Assembly: GCA_019422065.1 (NCBI GenBank)
Contig: JAHZEA010000004.1
Location: 69,477 to 133,476, forward strand
DNA from: Lachnospiraceae bacterium
GTDB taxonomy: Bacteria > Bacillota > Clostridia > Lachnospirales > Anaerotignaceae
Length of the DNA stretch: 64,000 bases
Direction: 5' to 3'
The stretch's first letter is position 1, and each line of letters starts with the position of its first letter. This document shows positions 8,880-18,302 of this stretch, one piece after another. Below the pieces are notes generated by a model, which saw nothing but the letters and a program-made list of their open reading frames with translations, searched no databases and was not told the DNA's origin. The position numbers and the translations under genes were made by a program.

Positions 8880-9827
8880 TTAGTTCATTGAGTCGGTACT
8901 GCCTAAAACATTTACTATTTTGCTTTCTACCATTGCAACAATATCGTTTCTTGCATCGCCTAAATATCCGCGAGGGTCGAAAGCTTCTGGTTTTTCAGCA
9001 AGAGCTTTTCTTACAGCTGCAGTCATGGCAAGACGAATGTCTGTATCCATGTTAATTTTGCAAACAGCCATTGAAGAAGCTTTTCTTAACATTTCAACTG
9101 GAATACCTTTTGCCCCTTTAATCTGGCCGCCATATTCATTGCATGTAGCAACGGCATTCTGGTCAACTGATGATGCACCATGAAGAACAATAGGATAGTT
9201 GTGGAATCCTGCTGCCTCAAGCTTATCTGTAATTGTCTGAAGTCTTTCAAAATCAAGTTTTGCTTCACCTTTAAACTTGTAAGCGCCATGGCTTGTACCT
9301 ATAGCAACTGCTAAAGAATCAACACCTGTACGTTTTACAAAATCAACAGCTTGGTCAGGGTCTGTGTATGTGGCATTTCCTGCGGCAACATTAACTTCAT
9401 CCTCAACTCCGGCAAGCTTACCAAGTTCGGCTTCAACAACTACGCCTCTAGCATGTGCGTAATCAACAATTTCTTTTGTTTTAGCTACGTTTTCCTCATA
9501 ATCAAAATGAGAACCGTCGAACATAACTGATGTGAAACCGTAATCAATGCACTCTTTGCATATTTCAAAGTCAGCACCATGGTCAAGATGAAGGGCAACG
9601 TCAAGACCAGTTTCCTCTATAGCCGCTTCTACCATTTTTTTAAGGTAAAGAGGGTGAGCATACTTAAGTGCACTTTTTGAAACCTGAAGAATTACAGCTG
9701 AGTTATGCTTTTTGCAAGCTTCAATAACACCCTGAATAATTTCCATATTATTGATATTAAATGCGCCTATAGAATAATTTCCTTTAAATGCTTTTTCAAA
9801 CATGTTTTTTGTAGTTACTAAAGCCAT
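8880..9827 (-). CDS. fba: Class II fructose-1,6-bisphosphate aldolase
   Basis: Zinc-dependent aldolase that cleaves fructose 1,6-bisphosphate to dihydroxyacetone phosphate and glyceraldehyde 3-phosphate in glycolysis. Class II signatures: VALHLDHGADFE (catalytic Asp and zinc His), VEAELGKLAGVED (metal Glu region), YTDPDQAVDFV and LHGASSVD (phosphate and zinc site). Length of 315 residues is typical for the Firmicutes short type. The start is backed by GAAAGGTGG upstream. Tagatose-bisphosphate aldolases are close relatives, but no tagatose genes are nearby. Confidence 0.93.
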   Translation of the reverse strand: MALVTTKNMFEKAFKGNYSIGAFNINNMEIIQGVIEACKKHNSAVILQVSKSALKYAHPLYLKKMVEAAIEETGLDVALHLDHGADFEICKECIDYGFTSVMFDGSHFDYEENVAKTKEIVDYAHARGVVVEAELGKLAGVEDEVNVAAGNATYTDPDQAVDFVKRTGVDSLAVAIGTSHGAYKFKGEAKLDFERLQTITDKLEAAGFHNYPIVLHGASSVDQNAVATCNEYGGQIKGAKGIPVEMLRKASSMAVCKINMDTDIRLAMTAAVRKALAEKPEAFDPRGYLGDARNDIVAMVESKIVNVLGSTDSMN

Positions 9828-10016
9828 TGGAAGAAACCACCTTTCATTAGTAAAAATAATATTACTTCTTATTGTTAATTATAATACTTGAGCAGTATTT
9901 ATACAAGAATTTATTATACCGCATTATGTCGATTAAAATACTTATTAAATATTTATTGCGGCTATATATTTATATATTAAGCGGCATTAGTTTTTTTATA
10001 CCCAAAAGCAATTTTA

Positions 10017-10733
10017 TTATAAAGGCGCATGGAGCTTTGGTTCTAAAGGCATAGGTATGGTACTTGAACATGCCTCAATTTTAGCTTTTGTCAGCTCATA
10101 TTGCTGCTGAATATCCTGCTTTTTGGCTGCTGTCTGTTTAAATTGCGTAATAAAGTCACTGTCTGAAATTTGGCCTATTTTATATTTGTACTCAAGCTCT
10201 TTATTATCTAATTCCAGCAAATCTTTTTGATACTTTAAGTACTCTCTTTCAGACTGTAAATTTAATAATTCGTCTTCAGACAAATTTACTTCGCCATTTT
10301 CTAAAAGCTCATATTTAATTTCATGCGGTTTTTTAATTTCGCCTAATGCTGTAAGCTGATACTCAGCGCCTGATTTAATCAGTTCATACTGCTGTTTTTT
10401 GTTCTCAAGTTCTAGTTTTTGATTTTGCAAATCTGTTAAACGGCTTATATAAGTATCTGAATTTTGTGCGCCGTTATTTGAAGAGTTAAAGAAGTAATAT
10501 CCGCCTGAGCGCTCAAGATACTTAATTTCTTCCCTTATAGGTTCAATTTTAAGGTCTATAAGTCTTTTATTTGCTTCAGAATAGTAAAACTGCTGCCATA
10601 ATTCTTCAGTGTCATTTGGTTGGCTTTGAAAAGACATAAAATTGTTTAATGGTTCAGCAAATGTGGTATTACACAAAACAAATCCTACAGTTATGCACAA
10701 ACATGCGGCTCTGAAAAAATTTTTACGCTTCAT
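10017..10733 (-). CDS. Secreted coiled-coil protein, TolC-like fragment
   Basis: A Sec signal peptide (MKRKNFFRAACLCITVGFVL, cleavage probably after FAE) is followed by about 210 residues rich in Glu, Lys, Leu and Gln with heptad-like spacing, i.e. long coiled coils. The repeating lengths and the segment KIGQISDSDFITQFKQTAA recall the helical hairpins of TolC-family proteins. A Gram-positive cell has no outer membrane for a TolC channel, so the role is unknown. AAAGGAGAG precedes the ATG. Monocistronic. Confidence 0.7.
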   Translation of the reverse strand: MKRKNFFRAACLCITVGFVLCNTTFAEPLNNFMSFQSQPNDTEELWQQFYYSEANKRLIDLKIEPIREEIKYLERSGGYYFFNSSNNGAQNSDTYISRLTDLQNQKLELENKKQQYELIKSGAEYQLTALGEIKKPHEIKYELLENGEVNLSEDELLNLQSEREYLKYQKDLLELDNKELEYKYKIGQISDSDFITQFKQTAAKKQDIQQQYELTKAKIEACSSTIPMPLEPKLHAPL

Positions 10734-11026
10734 ATTAACTCTCCTTTCTTAAAATACAGATTACTGTAAATTTATTATAAAAACTTTTTAGACTAAATGC
10801 AACATAATGTATTAACTATAATGTAAAATATGTTTAATATTTTGGGGCGTTGCTGTAATTATTTGTTGAAAATATTATATTTTTTTATTTTACATGTTAT
10901 ATTTAATATGAAGTTTATAATATTTTTTAAATATGTATTCTCATATTGAAAATTTTGTGTTAAAATAAAAAAACAAAAGCAGTACAATATTTTACAGTTC
11001 AAATTCCTTAATATGGAGTGGTCCAT
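10734..11026. other. AT-rich intergenic region between divergent genes
   Basis: About 290 bp of highly AT-rich sequence holding the promoters of the divergent coiled-coil and lspA-like genes. I see no RNA structure or repeat in it. Confidence 0.5.
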
Positions 11027-11479
11027 TTGGTATATGCTTTAATTGTTTTGAGTATAATATGCTCAGACCTATTTACAAAAAAGCTGATAAGTGATAAGCT
11101 GTATATTGAAGAAAAGAAAGAGATTATAAATAATAAAGTCTATTTATGGCACAAAAAAAATAGGGGCTTTTCTTATAACAGGCTTGAAAATAACCCTTTT
11201 TGTGTTAAATTAATCAGCGCAGCTGTATGTTTGGTTTCACTTTTTACTGTACTGCCGGTAATGTTTCAAAAAGGTTTTAACGTGTCTAAAACTTGTTTTT
11301 GTATCTGTTTAGGCGGTGCATTATCAAACCTTATAGACAGACTGAAAGACGGTTCTGTTACAGATTTTATTTATATAAAATTTAAAAATGCGCCGATATT
11401 TAATTTGGCTGATTTATTTATAGTTTTAGGCTTTGTGTTATTTTTTATAAGCTCTTTAAAAACTAAATATAAACAATAA
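11027..11479 (+). CDS. lspA: Signal peptidase II-like protein, divergent
   Basis: Membrane aspartyl protease that removes lipoprotein signal peptides after lipidation. Four hydrophobic segments. The conserved C-terminal half is clear: GGALSNLIDRLKDGSVTDF and FNLADLFIVLG contain both catalytic aspartates (Asp of VTDF and of NLAD). The usual N-terminal NxGxAF motif is replaced by KNRGFSYN, making this a divergent member, perhaps one of several LspA copies. GTG at 11018 abuts the Shine-Dalgarno, so TTG 11027 is preferred. Several lipoproteins in this window (4887, 11778, 35500, 47586) are the kind of substrate it would process. Confidence 0.78.
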   Translation: MVYALIVLSIICSDLFTKKLISDKLYIEEKKEIINNKVYLWHKKNRGFSYNRLENNPFCVKLISAAVCLVSLFTVLPVMFQKGFNVSKTCFCICLGGALSNLIDRLKDGSVTDFIYIKFKNAPIFNLADLFIVLGFVLFFISSLKTKYKQ

Positions 11480-11487
11480 TTAAGTTT

Positions 11488-11680
11488 AATATTCCTGGAT
11501 TGTTCGATAACCGATTATTTTGAACCTACATTATTGATACGGGAGTCTTATATTGAACTGATATGCCAGGCCTCTTACTAATTCCCTTTGGGCTGAGGAA
11601 GGCAAAATAAGTTCTTGCGGACACCCACCTGGCTTCGGCTAGGTGTCAAAAAGTCGGAACGGCAGTTCGGGATTATTTTT
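11488..11680 (+). ncRNA. ssrS: 6S RNA
   Basis: Between the lspA-like gene and the next terminator lies a structured RNA of about 190 nt. Its ends, 11488-11502 and 11663-11677, pair over 15 positions with only one mismatch, which gives the long closing stem of 6S RNA. The interior has TTGAACCTACAT, ACGGGAGTCTTATATTGAAC and GCCAGGCCTC, which I recognise as Firmicutes 6S sequence, and a GC-rich CACCTGG/CTAGGTG hairpin in the 3' arm. 6S RNA mimics an open promoter and sequesters sigma-A RNA polymerase when growth slows. The assignment is from recalled family features, not a covariance search. Confidence 0.78.
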
Positions 11681-11690
11681 TTGTATTTAC

Positions 11691-11727
11691 CAGACAGTTT
11701 AAAATTTTAAGCTGTCTGTTTTTTTAT
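11691..11727 (+). terminator. Terminator after the 6S RNA
   Basis: A near-perfect 14-bp inverted repeat starting CAGACAG and ending CTGTCTG, followed by seven T. Confidence 0.9.
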
Positions 11728-11777
11728 TTCAGAATAAATAATTTGCATGCGGCATATATTGAGGGGAGGTGGTGGAA

Positions 11778-14132
11778 ATGGCAATATTTAGAATAATTGC
11801 GGTACTGTGTGCGGCAACAATATTTTTAAGCGGCTGTTCTTTTTCGGATATTATAAATTTTGGTTCAAAACTGCAAAATGAGGGACAAGCCCCTATGCCT
11901 TCCGGTACGGATGTTTATACATTCGATTATCCTGTAAGCAGGGCACTTGCCGCAAGAATGATTTCAATAGTTTTTGGAAACGGCGGAATAAGCGGCGGAA
12001 GTGATTTTTCCGATGTATCGGAAACAGACTGGTACTGCGGTTATGTTAATAATGTATGCAATGAAGGCATTATGCTTGGCGAAGGTGATATATTTAACCC
12101 TATGGCCTCGGTTACATATAAGCAGGCACAAAGCGTGCTGAAAAAATTAGGCCTTAATTCTGCTGATAAAAATATAGAAAACAGCGATATTCCTGTGTCT
12201 TACGATTTATGGTGTAAAATGCTTTTTGGCCCTATAGAGGACAAGTTAAGTGATTACGGAGTTGAAAAACGTGAAATAAGCATTTTTGCCACGCCGGGTT
12301 ACGGAATGAATGAAAGCTGGAAAGCCGCAACGGCAACAGGCGTTATGCGCCATGAAGGTTTATTTGTTGACGGATATATAGATAAAACTGTTGAGGCCTA
12401 TATAAAAAATGACCAGATTATAGCAATTACAGCTGTGACGGATGAGAGCTGTTATATTAGCGGCGCATATGTAAAAGGCGGTGATGTATGCCGAATTATG
12501 TTTCAGTCCGGCCAAAGAGAAGTTTTAAATAAAACTGGTTCTGAAATTACTGACGGTGTTTATGATTTAAAAATAGAAAACGGCGCAATAACGGAAATAA
12601 CCGGCAATTATCAGAAAATAACAGATAATGTATTAAAGTACGCTGATAATAAAGTTGAAACAAGAAATAACGGCTCTTATAATTCAGAAAGCATTGCATT
12701 TTATTCTTTAGATGAAAACGGAAACATTGGTTTTGATAGTAAGTTTGTTTCCGGCGGAACATACGACTTATATATTAAAGATAACAGCGTTAAAGCCGCT
12801 GTATTTAATAACAAGTTTAACGGGCTTATAAGGGTTGTTTTAAGTACAGACGACTTTAAGAGCTATGAACATGAAAGTGCTTTGTTTACAGGTCATTTTA
12901 CTGTTTTAATTAATGGCAAGGAGTTTTTAAAAACAACAAGTCTTCATTTAACGTTGGAAAATGACGGCGGCCTTTTTGATAATGTTTCAAGGATAATATT
13001 AAAGCCAACTTCGGGGGATATAACTATTGAAAGCTTTAACAGAAATTATCCTTCTGGCACACATCCTTCATACAGCGGAAATATTGAAGTTGAAAAAACA
13101 GAAAACGGCTTTGTTATAATTAATGAAACCGATATGGAAAGCTATATTAAAGGTGTTCTTCCAAGTGAAATGCCGGAAAGCTATGGCCTTGAGGCGCTTA
13201 TGGCACAGGCTGTGTGCGCCAGAAGCTATGCTTATAACCAGTATTTCAGCGGTAAATATGTATCTTATGGTGCAGACTGTGATGACTCTGTTATGTGTCA
13301 GGTATACAACAATATACCGTCAGGTGAAAATTCCCAATTGGCGGCGGAAAAAACAAAGGGTCAGTGCCTTGTATATGGAAACGATGTTATAAACGCATGC
13401 TTTTTTGCTTCGTCTTGTGGTGCTACATCTAATTCTTCGGAAGTTTGGGCTGACTCGGCAACAGGAGCTTTTCCTTCTGCAAATAAGGAGTATTTAAGCG
13501 CCAGAAACAATACAGGAGTTGATTTTTCAGACGAAAATGCCGCTTTAAGCTATTATAAAAATACAAAAGCCTTTGCTTACGACAGCTGGTCACCGTGGTT
13601 CAGGTGGAATGTAACTTTTACAAAAGACGACATTAAAAACGCTTTTGTAAACAATATAAAAAGCGTATACGATAGTGGTATGGCTGAAATTCATGCCGGA
13701 AACACACCAGTTTCGGAATTTTTTGAAAACCCGGGAGAGTTTACAAATATGGAAGTATTGCAAAGAGGTGAGGGCGGGAACATTATGGTTTTAAGGCTTA
13801 CATTTGAAAAAGGCTCGGCTGATATTTCAACTGAATACTGTATCCGCTCTGTGCTTAGGCCGGTTTCTTTAACAGGCGGAAATATTACTTTAAATTTGAA
13901 TGACGGAAGCTCTGTAAACAACTATTCACTTCTTCCAAGCGCATTTTTTGCTTTTGAAAAAAGCTATACCAGCGAAGGCAAAATAACGTCAGTTAAGCTT
14001 TATGGCGGAGGAATGGGACACGGCTCAGGCATGAGCCAAAACGGCGCAAAGTACCTTTGTGAACAAGGCAAAAATTACAGCGAAATACTTGAAATCTATT
14101 ATAAAAACACCCAATTAAAAAATATGTACTGA
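11778..14132 (+). CDS. SLH-like/SpoIID domain lipoprotein (putative peptidoglycan lytic enzyme)
   Basis: A lipoprotein signal with lipobox LSGC is followed by a region resembling one or two S-layer-homology units (about residues 45-130, VSRALAARMISIVFGN, FSDVSETDWYCGYVNNVC). The middle, to about 435, is a beta-rich part of unknown function. The C-terminal 350 residues are a SpoIID/LytB domain: GVLPSEMPESYGLEALMAQ contains the expected catalytic Glu and AVCARSYAYNQ follows. The ending YGGGMGHGSGMSQNGA is typical of the family. SpoIID is a lytic transglycosylase of sporulation; this surface-anchored version may remodel vegetative wall. GGGGAGGTGG favours ATG 11778 over GTGs at 11769 and 11772. 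Confidence 0.88.
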   Translation: MAIFRIIAVLCAATIFLSGCSFSDIINFGSKLQNEGQAPMPSGTDVYTFDYPVSRALAARMISIVFGNGGISGGSDFSDVSETDWYCGYVNNVCNEGIMLGEGDIFNPMASVTYKQAQSVLKKLGLNSADKNIENSDIPVSYDLWCKMLFGPIEDKLSDYGVEKREISIFATPGYGMNESWKAATATGVMRHEGLFVDGYIDKTVEAYIKNDQIIAITAVTDESCYISGAYVKGGDVCRIMFQSGQREVLNKTGSEITDGVYDLKIENGAITEITGNYQKITDNVLKYADNKVETRNNGSYNSESIAFYSLDENGNIGFDSKFVSGGTYDLYIKDNSVKAAVFNNKFNGLIRVVLSTDDFKSYEHESALFTGHFTVLINGKEFLKTTSLHLTLENDGGLFDNVSRIILKPTSGDITIESFNRNYPSGTHPSYSGNIEVEKTENGFVIINETDMESYIKGVLPSEMPESYGLEALMAQAVCARSYAYNQYFSGKYVSYGADCDDSVMCQVYNNIPSGENSQLAAEKTKGQCLVYGNDVINACFFASSCGATSNSSEVWADSATGAFPSANKEYLSARNNTGVDFSDENAALSYYKNTKAFAYDSWSPWFRWNVTFTKDDIKNAFVNNIKSVYDSGMAEIHAGNTPVSEFFENPGEFTNMEVLQRGEGGNIMVLRLTFEKGSADISTEYCIRSVLRPVSLTGGNITLNLNDGSSVNNYSLLPSAFFAFEKSYTSEGKITSVKLYGGGMGHGSGMSQNGAKYLCEQGKNYSEILEIYYKNTQLKNMY

Positions 14133-14208
14133 ATAAGAGTATTTAATGGTACAAATATTATTTTTGTGGTATCATGTTTTGTAGAATATTAAGAAATATG
14201 GTGATATC

Positions 14209-15741
14209 ATGGTATCTATTGTTAAATGCAGTACGCTTTGCGGTGTTGACGGTATAATTACAGATGTTGAAACTGATATTTCAAACGGTCTTCCGTCTTT
14301 TGAAATAGTAGGCCTTCCGGACTCAGCTGTTAAAGAGTCTAAGGAAAGAGTAAGAAGCGCCATTAAAAATTCTGACTTTGATTTTCCGGTTAAAAGAATA
14401 ACTATAAACTTAGCTCCCGCTGATATTAAAAAAGAAGGTCCGTCGTTTGACCTGCCTATAGCTGCCGGAATTATGCTTTGCTCCGGGCTTGTGCCGCCCA
14501 ATTCCGCTGACGGGTATTTAATAACTGGTGAGCTTTCACTTGACGGTACAATTAAGCCGGTAAGCGGTGTTCTGCCTATGGTTTACAGTGCTTTTAAAGA
14601 CGGTATAACAAAATTTATTGTGCCTGAAAAAAATGCCGATGAAGCGGCTTTATGCCGTGGGGTAGAAGTTTATACTGTTAAAAATATAAAAGACTTTGTT
14701 GACTTTTTGAATAATCCAAAAAACAAAAAGCCATATAAAATAGATACCGATGAGATTTTTAACCACAAAGATAAATCGGATATTCTGGATTTTGCCGATG
14801 TTAAAGGGCAGGAAAACGTAAAAAGAGCCATGGAAATTGCCGCCGCTGGTTATCACAATATACTTATGATAGGCCCGCCGGGCTCGGGCAAAACTATGCT
14901 GGCTAAGCGACTGCCTTCTATTATGCCGCCTTTAACATTTGAAGAATGTCTTGATATTACAAAAATATATTCCGTTGCAGGGCTTTTAAAAAACAGCGGA
15001 AAGCTTATAAATACAAGGCCGTTCCGCTCGCCGCACCATACAATTTCATCTGCGGCGTTAACTGGCGGCGGCAGAGTGCCTAAACCGGGAGAAATTTCAC
15101 TTTCTCATAAGGGGATACTTTTTCTTGATGAGCTTCCGGAATTTCACAGAAGCGCACTTGAAATACTGCGTCAGCCTCTTGAGGATAGAGAGGTTACAAT
15201 CTCAAGAGTAAACTCCACAATTACTTATCCGGCGGACTTTATGCTTGCCGCTGCTATGAACCCATGTCCTTGCGGCTATTTAGGCGACGGTGATAAATGC
15301 CGCTGCACTCAAAACGAGATTGCTAAGTACACAGGCAAAATAAGCGGACCGCTGCTGGACAGAATAGATATTCAGGTGGAAGTTTCGGCTATTAAATATG
15401 ACGATTTATACGATAAGAAAAAGGGCGAAACATCGGAAGAAATAAGAAAAAGAGTTCTTAAAGCGCATAAAATACAGCTGGAAAGGTATAAAAACGACAA
15501 CATTCAGTTTAATTCACAGCTTACAGCACCTCTTATAGAAAAATACTGTCCTTTAGGCGAAGAAGAAAAAGCAATGCTTAAAATGGCTTTTGATAAACTT
15601 TCACTAAGCGCCAGAGGATACCACAAAATACTTAAAGTGGCAAGGACAGTTGCCGACCTTGACGAAAGCGAAGATATAAAGCTTAAACACATTATGGAAG
15701 TAATACAGTACAGAAGCCTTGACAGAAAATATATGATGTAA
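14209..15741 (+). CDS. YifB family Mg-chelatase-like AAA+ ATPase (ComM-like)
   Basis: Hexameric-type AAA+ ATPase of the YifB/ComM family; ComM is a branch-migration helicase in natural transformation. The N-terminal lon-like domain begins GVDGIITDVETDISNGLPSF. Walker A is GPPGSGKTM (about residues 222-230), the Walker B region is LFLDELPEF, and the C-terminal Mg-chelatase domain has LSARGYHKILKVARTVADL. Length of 510 residues is standard. The gene has a weak Shine-Dalgarno and lies 76 bp after the SpoIID gene. Confidence 0.93.
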   Translation: MVSIVKCSTLCGVDGIITDVETDISNGLPSFEIVGLPDSAVKESKERVRSAIKNSDFDFPVKRITINLAPADIKKEGPSFDLPIAAGIMLCSGLVPPNSADGYLITGELSLDGTIKPVSGVLPMVYSAFKDGITKFIVPEKNADEAALCRGVEVYTVKNIKDFVDFLNNPKNKKPYKIDTDEIFNHKDKSDILDFADVKGQENVKRAMEIAAAGYHNILMIGPPGSGKTMLAKRLPSIMPPLTFEECLDITKIYSVAGLLKNSGKLINTRPFRSPHHTISSAALTGGGRVPKPGEISLSHKGILFLDELPEFHRSALEILRQPLEDREVTISRVNSTITYPADFMLAAAMNPCPCGYLGDGDKCRCTQNEIAKYTGKISGPLLDRIDIQVEVSAIKYDDLYDKKKGETSEEIRKRVLKAHKIQLERYKNDNIQFNSQLTAPLIEKYCPLGEEEKAMLKMAFDKLSLSARGYHKILKVARTVADLDESEDIKLKHIMEVIQYRSLDRKYMM

Positions 15742-15791
15742 TCATAAAATCAGCCAATAAGGCATATCCTTTTTTGAAAGGGTGGTGCTTT

Positions 15792-16394
15792 TTGGCTGAT
15801 TTAATTATTTTTATAATGAGTATAGTTGATAGGTTAGGATATGCCGGTGTTTTTTCTGCTTCGGCCTTGGAATACGCATGTTTTCCGCTTTCAAGCGAAC
15901 TTTTGCTGCCTTTTATAGGATGCTGCGTTTATAACGGCGAAATGGAGCTTATACCGGCTGTTTTATACGCCACATTAGGCGCTATTGTTGGGTGCTCTTT
16001 TTGTTTTTATGTGGGAAGGATAGGCAAAAAGTTTTTGGAGCGGCTTTGTGTAAAATACCCGGCAGTTAAAGGCGGAATTAATTCGGCAGAGGAAAGTTTT
16101 GATAAATATGGTGATTTTTCTGTTTTTATGCTGAGGCTATTTCCTATAGCACGTACATACATATCATTTCCGGCGGGAATGAGCCGTATGACATATAGGC
16201 GCTTTGTTATATATACGTCTTTAGGCGCTTTTGTCTGGAACAGTGTTCTTATATCTTCAGGTTATATATTAGGCGAATATTGGTCGGAAGTTTCTGATTT
16301 TATGTTTAGGCATAAAAGTGCATTTAATGTAATAATAGCATTTATTATAATTCTGCTTTTAACAAAGTTAATAAAAGGCGGCGCTAAAAAATAA
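15792..16394 (+). CDS. DedA family membrane protein
   Basis: Integral membrane protein of the DedA (SNARE-associated/VTT) family, implicated in lipid scrambling and recycling of undecaprenyl phosphate or phosphatidylethanolamine. Family marks: EYACFPLSSELLLPFIG, LGAIVGCSFCFYVGRIGKK, and RLFPIARTYISFPAGMSRM with the conserved arginines. I place the start at TTG 15792, well spaced from GAAAGGGTGG; an earlier TTG at 15774 lies in front of that ribosome binding site. The last codons form part of the following terminator. Confidence 0.88.
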   Translation: MADLIIFIMSIVDRLGYAGVFSASALEYACFPLSSELLLPFIGCCVYNGEMELIPAVLYATLGAIVGCSFCFYVGRIGKKFLERLCVKYPAVKGGINSAEESFDKYGDFSVFMLRLFPIARTYISFPAGMSRMTYRRFVIYTSLGAFVWNSVLISSGYILGEYWSEVSDFMFRHKSAFNVIIAFIIILLLTKLIKGGAKK

Positions 16395-16403
16395 GCGCCG
16401 CCT
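16376..16403. terminator. Bidirectional terminator overlapping the DedA stop codon
   Basis: Perfect 10-bp stem AGGCGGCGCT/AGCGCCGCCT (16376-16385 with 16394-16403) whose loop contains the DedA stop. It serves both converging genes. Confidence 0.85.
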
Positions 16404-16408
16404 GTAGT

Positions 16409-18166
16409 TTAAATTTTGCAGAAATTATCTATTTCGTTTTTAATATTTTCAACAGATAAATCCCAGAAAGCCTTATCAGAAAGGTTAATGCCTATAGAAA
16501 GAGCAGTATCTTTTATTGAGGCTTTGCCTGTTGTGTTTAAAAATTTATTATAGTCTTTAACAAATTCTGTGCCGTTTTTTTGGTATAAGCCGTAAAGACC
16601 ACGGGATAAAAGCAAGCCGAAAGCATAAGGAAAATTATAATAATTATACTCAGCGTCGTAATAATGTGGTTTGCATACCCACATATATGGGTGGTAAACA
16701 CTTAAACTTTCGGAATAAGCGCTTTTCTGTGACTTAAGCATAATTTCGCTTAACTCTCTTGCACTTAAGGAGCCTTCTTTACGCAGTTTAAATACTTCGT
16801 CTTCAAATAAGAACCTGCTTAATATATCAACTATTGTCTGTGCGCTGTCGGATAAATCGCTTTCGGTTATAATAAGCGCTTCATCTTTAGAGGCAGTTTT
16901 AAGGAGTGCATTTTTAACTATGCTTTCGCAGAAAGTAGAGGCTGTTTCGGCAATAGGCATAGGGTAGTCGCTGTTTAAATACGTTTCGTTTTTAAGGCAT
17001 TGTCCGTGGTAGCCATGGCCTAACTCATGGGCGATAGTAACAACATCACTGAAAGAGCCTGTGAAATTAGTTAATATACGGCTTTGGCCAATGGCGTGGA
17101 TATACGAGCAGAAAGCGCCGCCGGTTTTGCCTTTTTTAGGGTAAACGTCTATCCAGTTGTTTTTAAATGCATTAAGGGCAAAGTTTCCAAGCTCACTGCT
17201 GAAAGAGTTAAAGCTTTCAGCAATTATCTCTTGAGCTTCTTGATAAGTGTATGTTTTGGAATTTTGGCCAACTGGCGCGAATAAATCGTAAAAAGGCAGT
17301 TTTTCTGTAAGGCCTAAAATTTCGGCTTTTTTATTAAAGTAAACTGCAAAATATGGCGAAAGGCTTTTAACGGCTTCAAACATAGCATTAAATATATCTT
17401 TGTCGAGCCTTGAGTTTTCTATTGTCATTTCAAGAGGTGAAGTATATCCCCTAAGTGAGCACATATTAACTACCTCGCCTTTAATTGAGTTTAAGGCAAA
17501 TGCGGCCTGAGGTGATATGCCTTCAAGAGCTTCAATTTCAGCGTGAAAAGCGCTTTTTCTTACATTTCTGTCACTGTCATAAGCCATATTTCTTGTGGCA
17601 GAAAGAGGCTCATCTTTAATGCCTGTATCTGTTTTAATGTGGCAGATAGTATTGCCTGTTACGTTTTCCCAAAGTTTTTCCCATGAAATAGAGCCTGTAT
17701 TGCGCAGTTTGGCGTATAAAACTTCTTCTTTTTCTGTAAGGACATGCTTTGATTTTTGATAAAGCTCATTTATAAAATAAGAATGTTCTTTAAGGGTGTA
17801 ATTTGAGTTAATAACTTTTTCAATATCTTTAACGTTTAAAAGAGCGTGGCAAACTTTAGACTCAGCTTTGGCTGTTTTAGCTGAAATATCGTTTACTTTG
17901 TCAAGGTAGGAATAAGCCTTACTGTTGTCTGAATTTTGGCTTAAATTTAAAAGACAGTATTCGCTTAATCTTGACTCAAGTGTACCTATGGTATTTGAGT
18001 TTTCAATATAAGTTAAAAGTATGTCGGTTATATCTGAATTTTTTGCTTTTTCTAGTTTCTCTGAAAGTTTTTCAACAAGTTCTTCTAATTTTTTTATATC
18101 ATTTTTAAATAAATCTGACTCAAAAGACTCATATATTGGTGTTAAATCCCAGTTTTGTTCTGTCAA
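16409..18166 (-). CDS. pepF: Oligoendopeptidase F, M3 metallopeptidase
   Basis: Cytosolic zinc oligopeptidase. The HExxH motif is in VTIAHELGHGYHG, with the third ligand Glu expected in IAETASTFCESIV some 28 residues on. The N-terminal half is all-helical and the protein is 585 residues, normal for PepF. AAAGGAAGATATTAATT-like sequence precedes ATG 18166. It stands alone, separated from DedA by a shared terminator and divergent from the metY-like gene. Confidence 0.93.
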   Translation of the reverse strand: MTEQNWDLTPIYESFESDLFKNDIKKLEELVEKLSEKLEKAKNSDITDILLTYIENSNTIGTLESRLSEYCLLNLSQNSDNSKAYSYLDKVNDISAKTAKAESKVCHALLNVKDIEKVINSNYTLKEHSYFINELYQKSKHVLTEKEEVLYAKLRNTGSISWEKLWENVTGNTICHIKTDTGIKDEPLSATRNMAYDSDRNVRKSAFHAEIEALEGISPQAAFALNSIKGEVVNMCSLRGYTSPLEMTIENSRLDKDIFNAMFEAVKSLSPYFAVYFNKKAEILGLTEKLPFYDLFAPVGQNSKTYTYQEAQEIIAESFNSFSSELGNFALNAFKNNWIDVYPKKGKTGGAFCSYIHAIGQSRILTNFTGSFSDVVTIAHELGHGYHGQCLKNETYLNSDYPMPIAETASTFCESIVKNALLKTASKDEALIITESDLSDSAQTIVDILSRFLFEDEVFKLRKEGSLSARELSEIMLKSQKSAYSESLSVYHPYMWVCKPHYYDAEYNYYNFPYAFGLLLSRGLYGLYQKNGTEFVKDYNKFLNTTGKASIKDTALSIGINLSDKAFWDLSVENIKNEIDNFCKI

Positions 18167-18302
18167 TTAATATCTTCCTTTCTCGTATTTTTAATAAAAT
18201 ATTGTATCATCCATTGATTAATTATTCAATTATTATGGAAAAATCCGGCGGTTTAAAGTATAATTATAAAAGTAAGACTATAAACAGGAGGTTGATTTAA
18301 GT

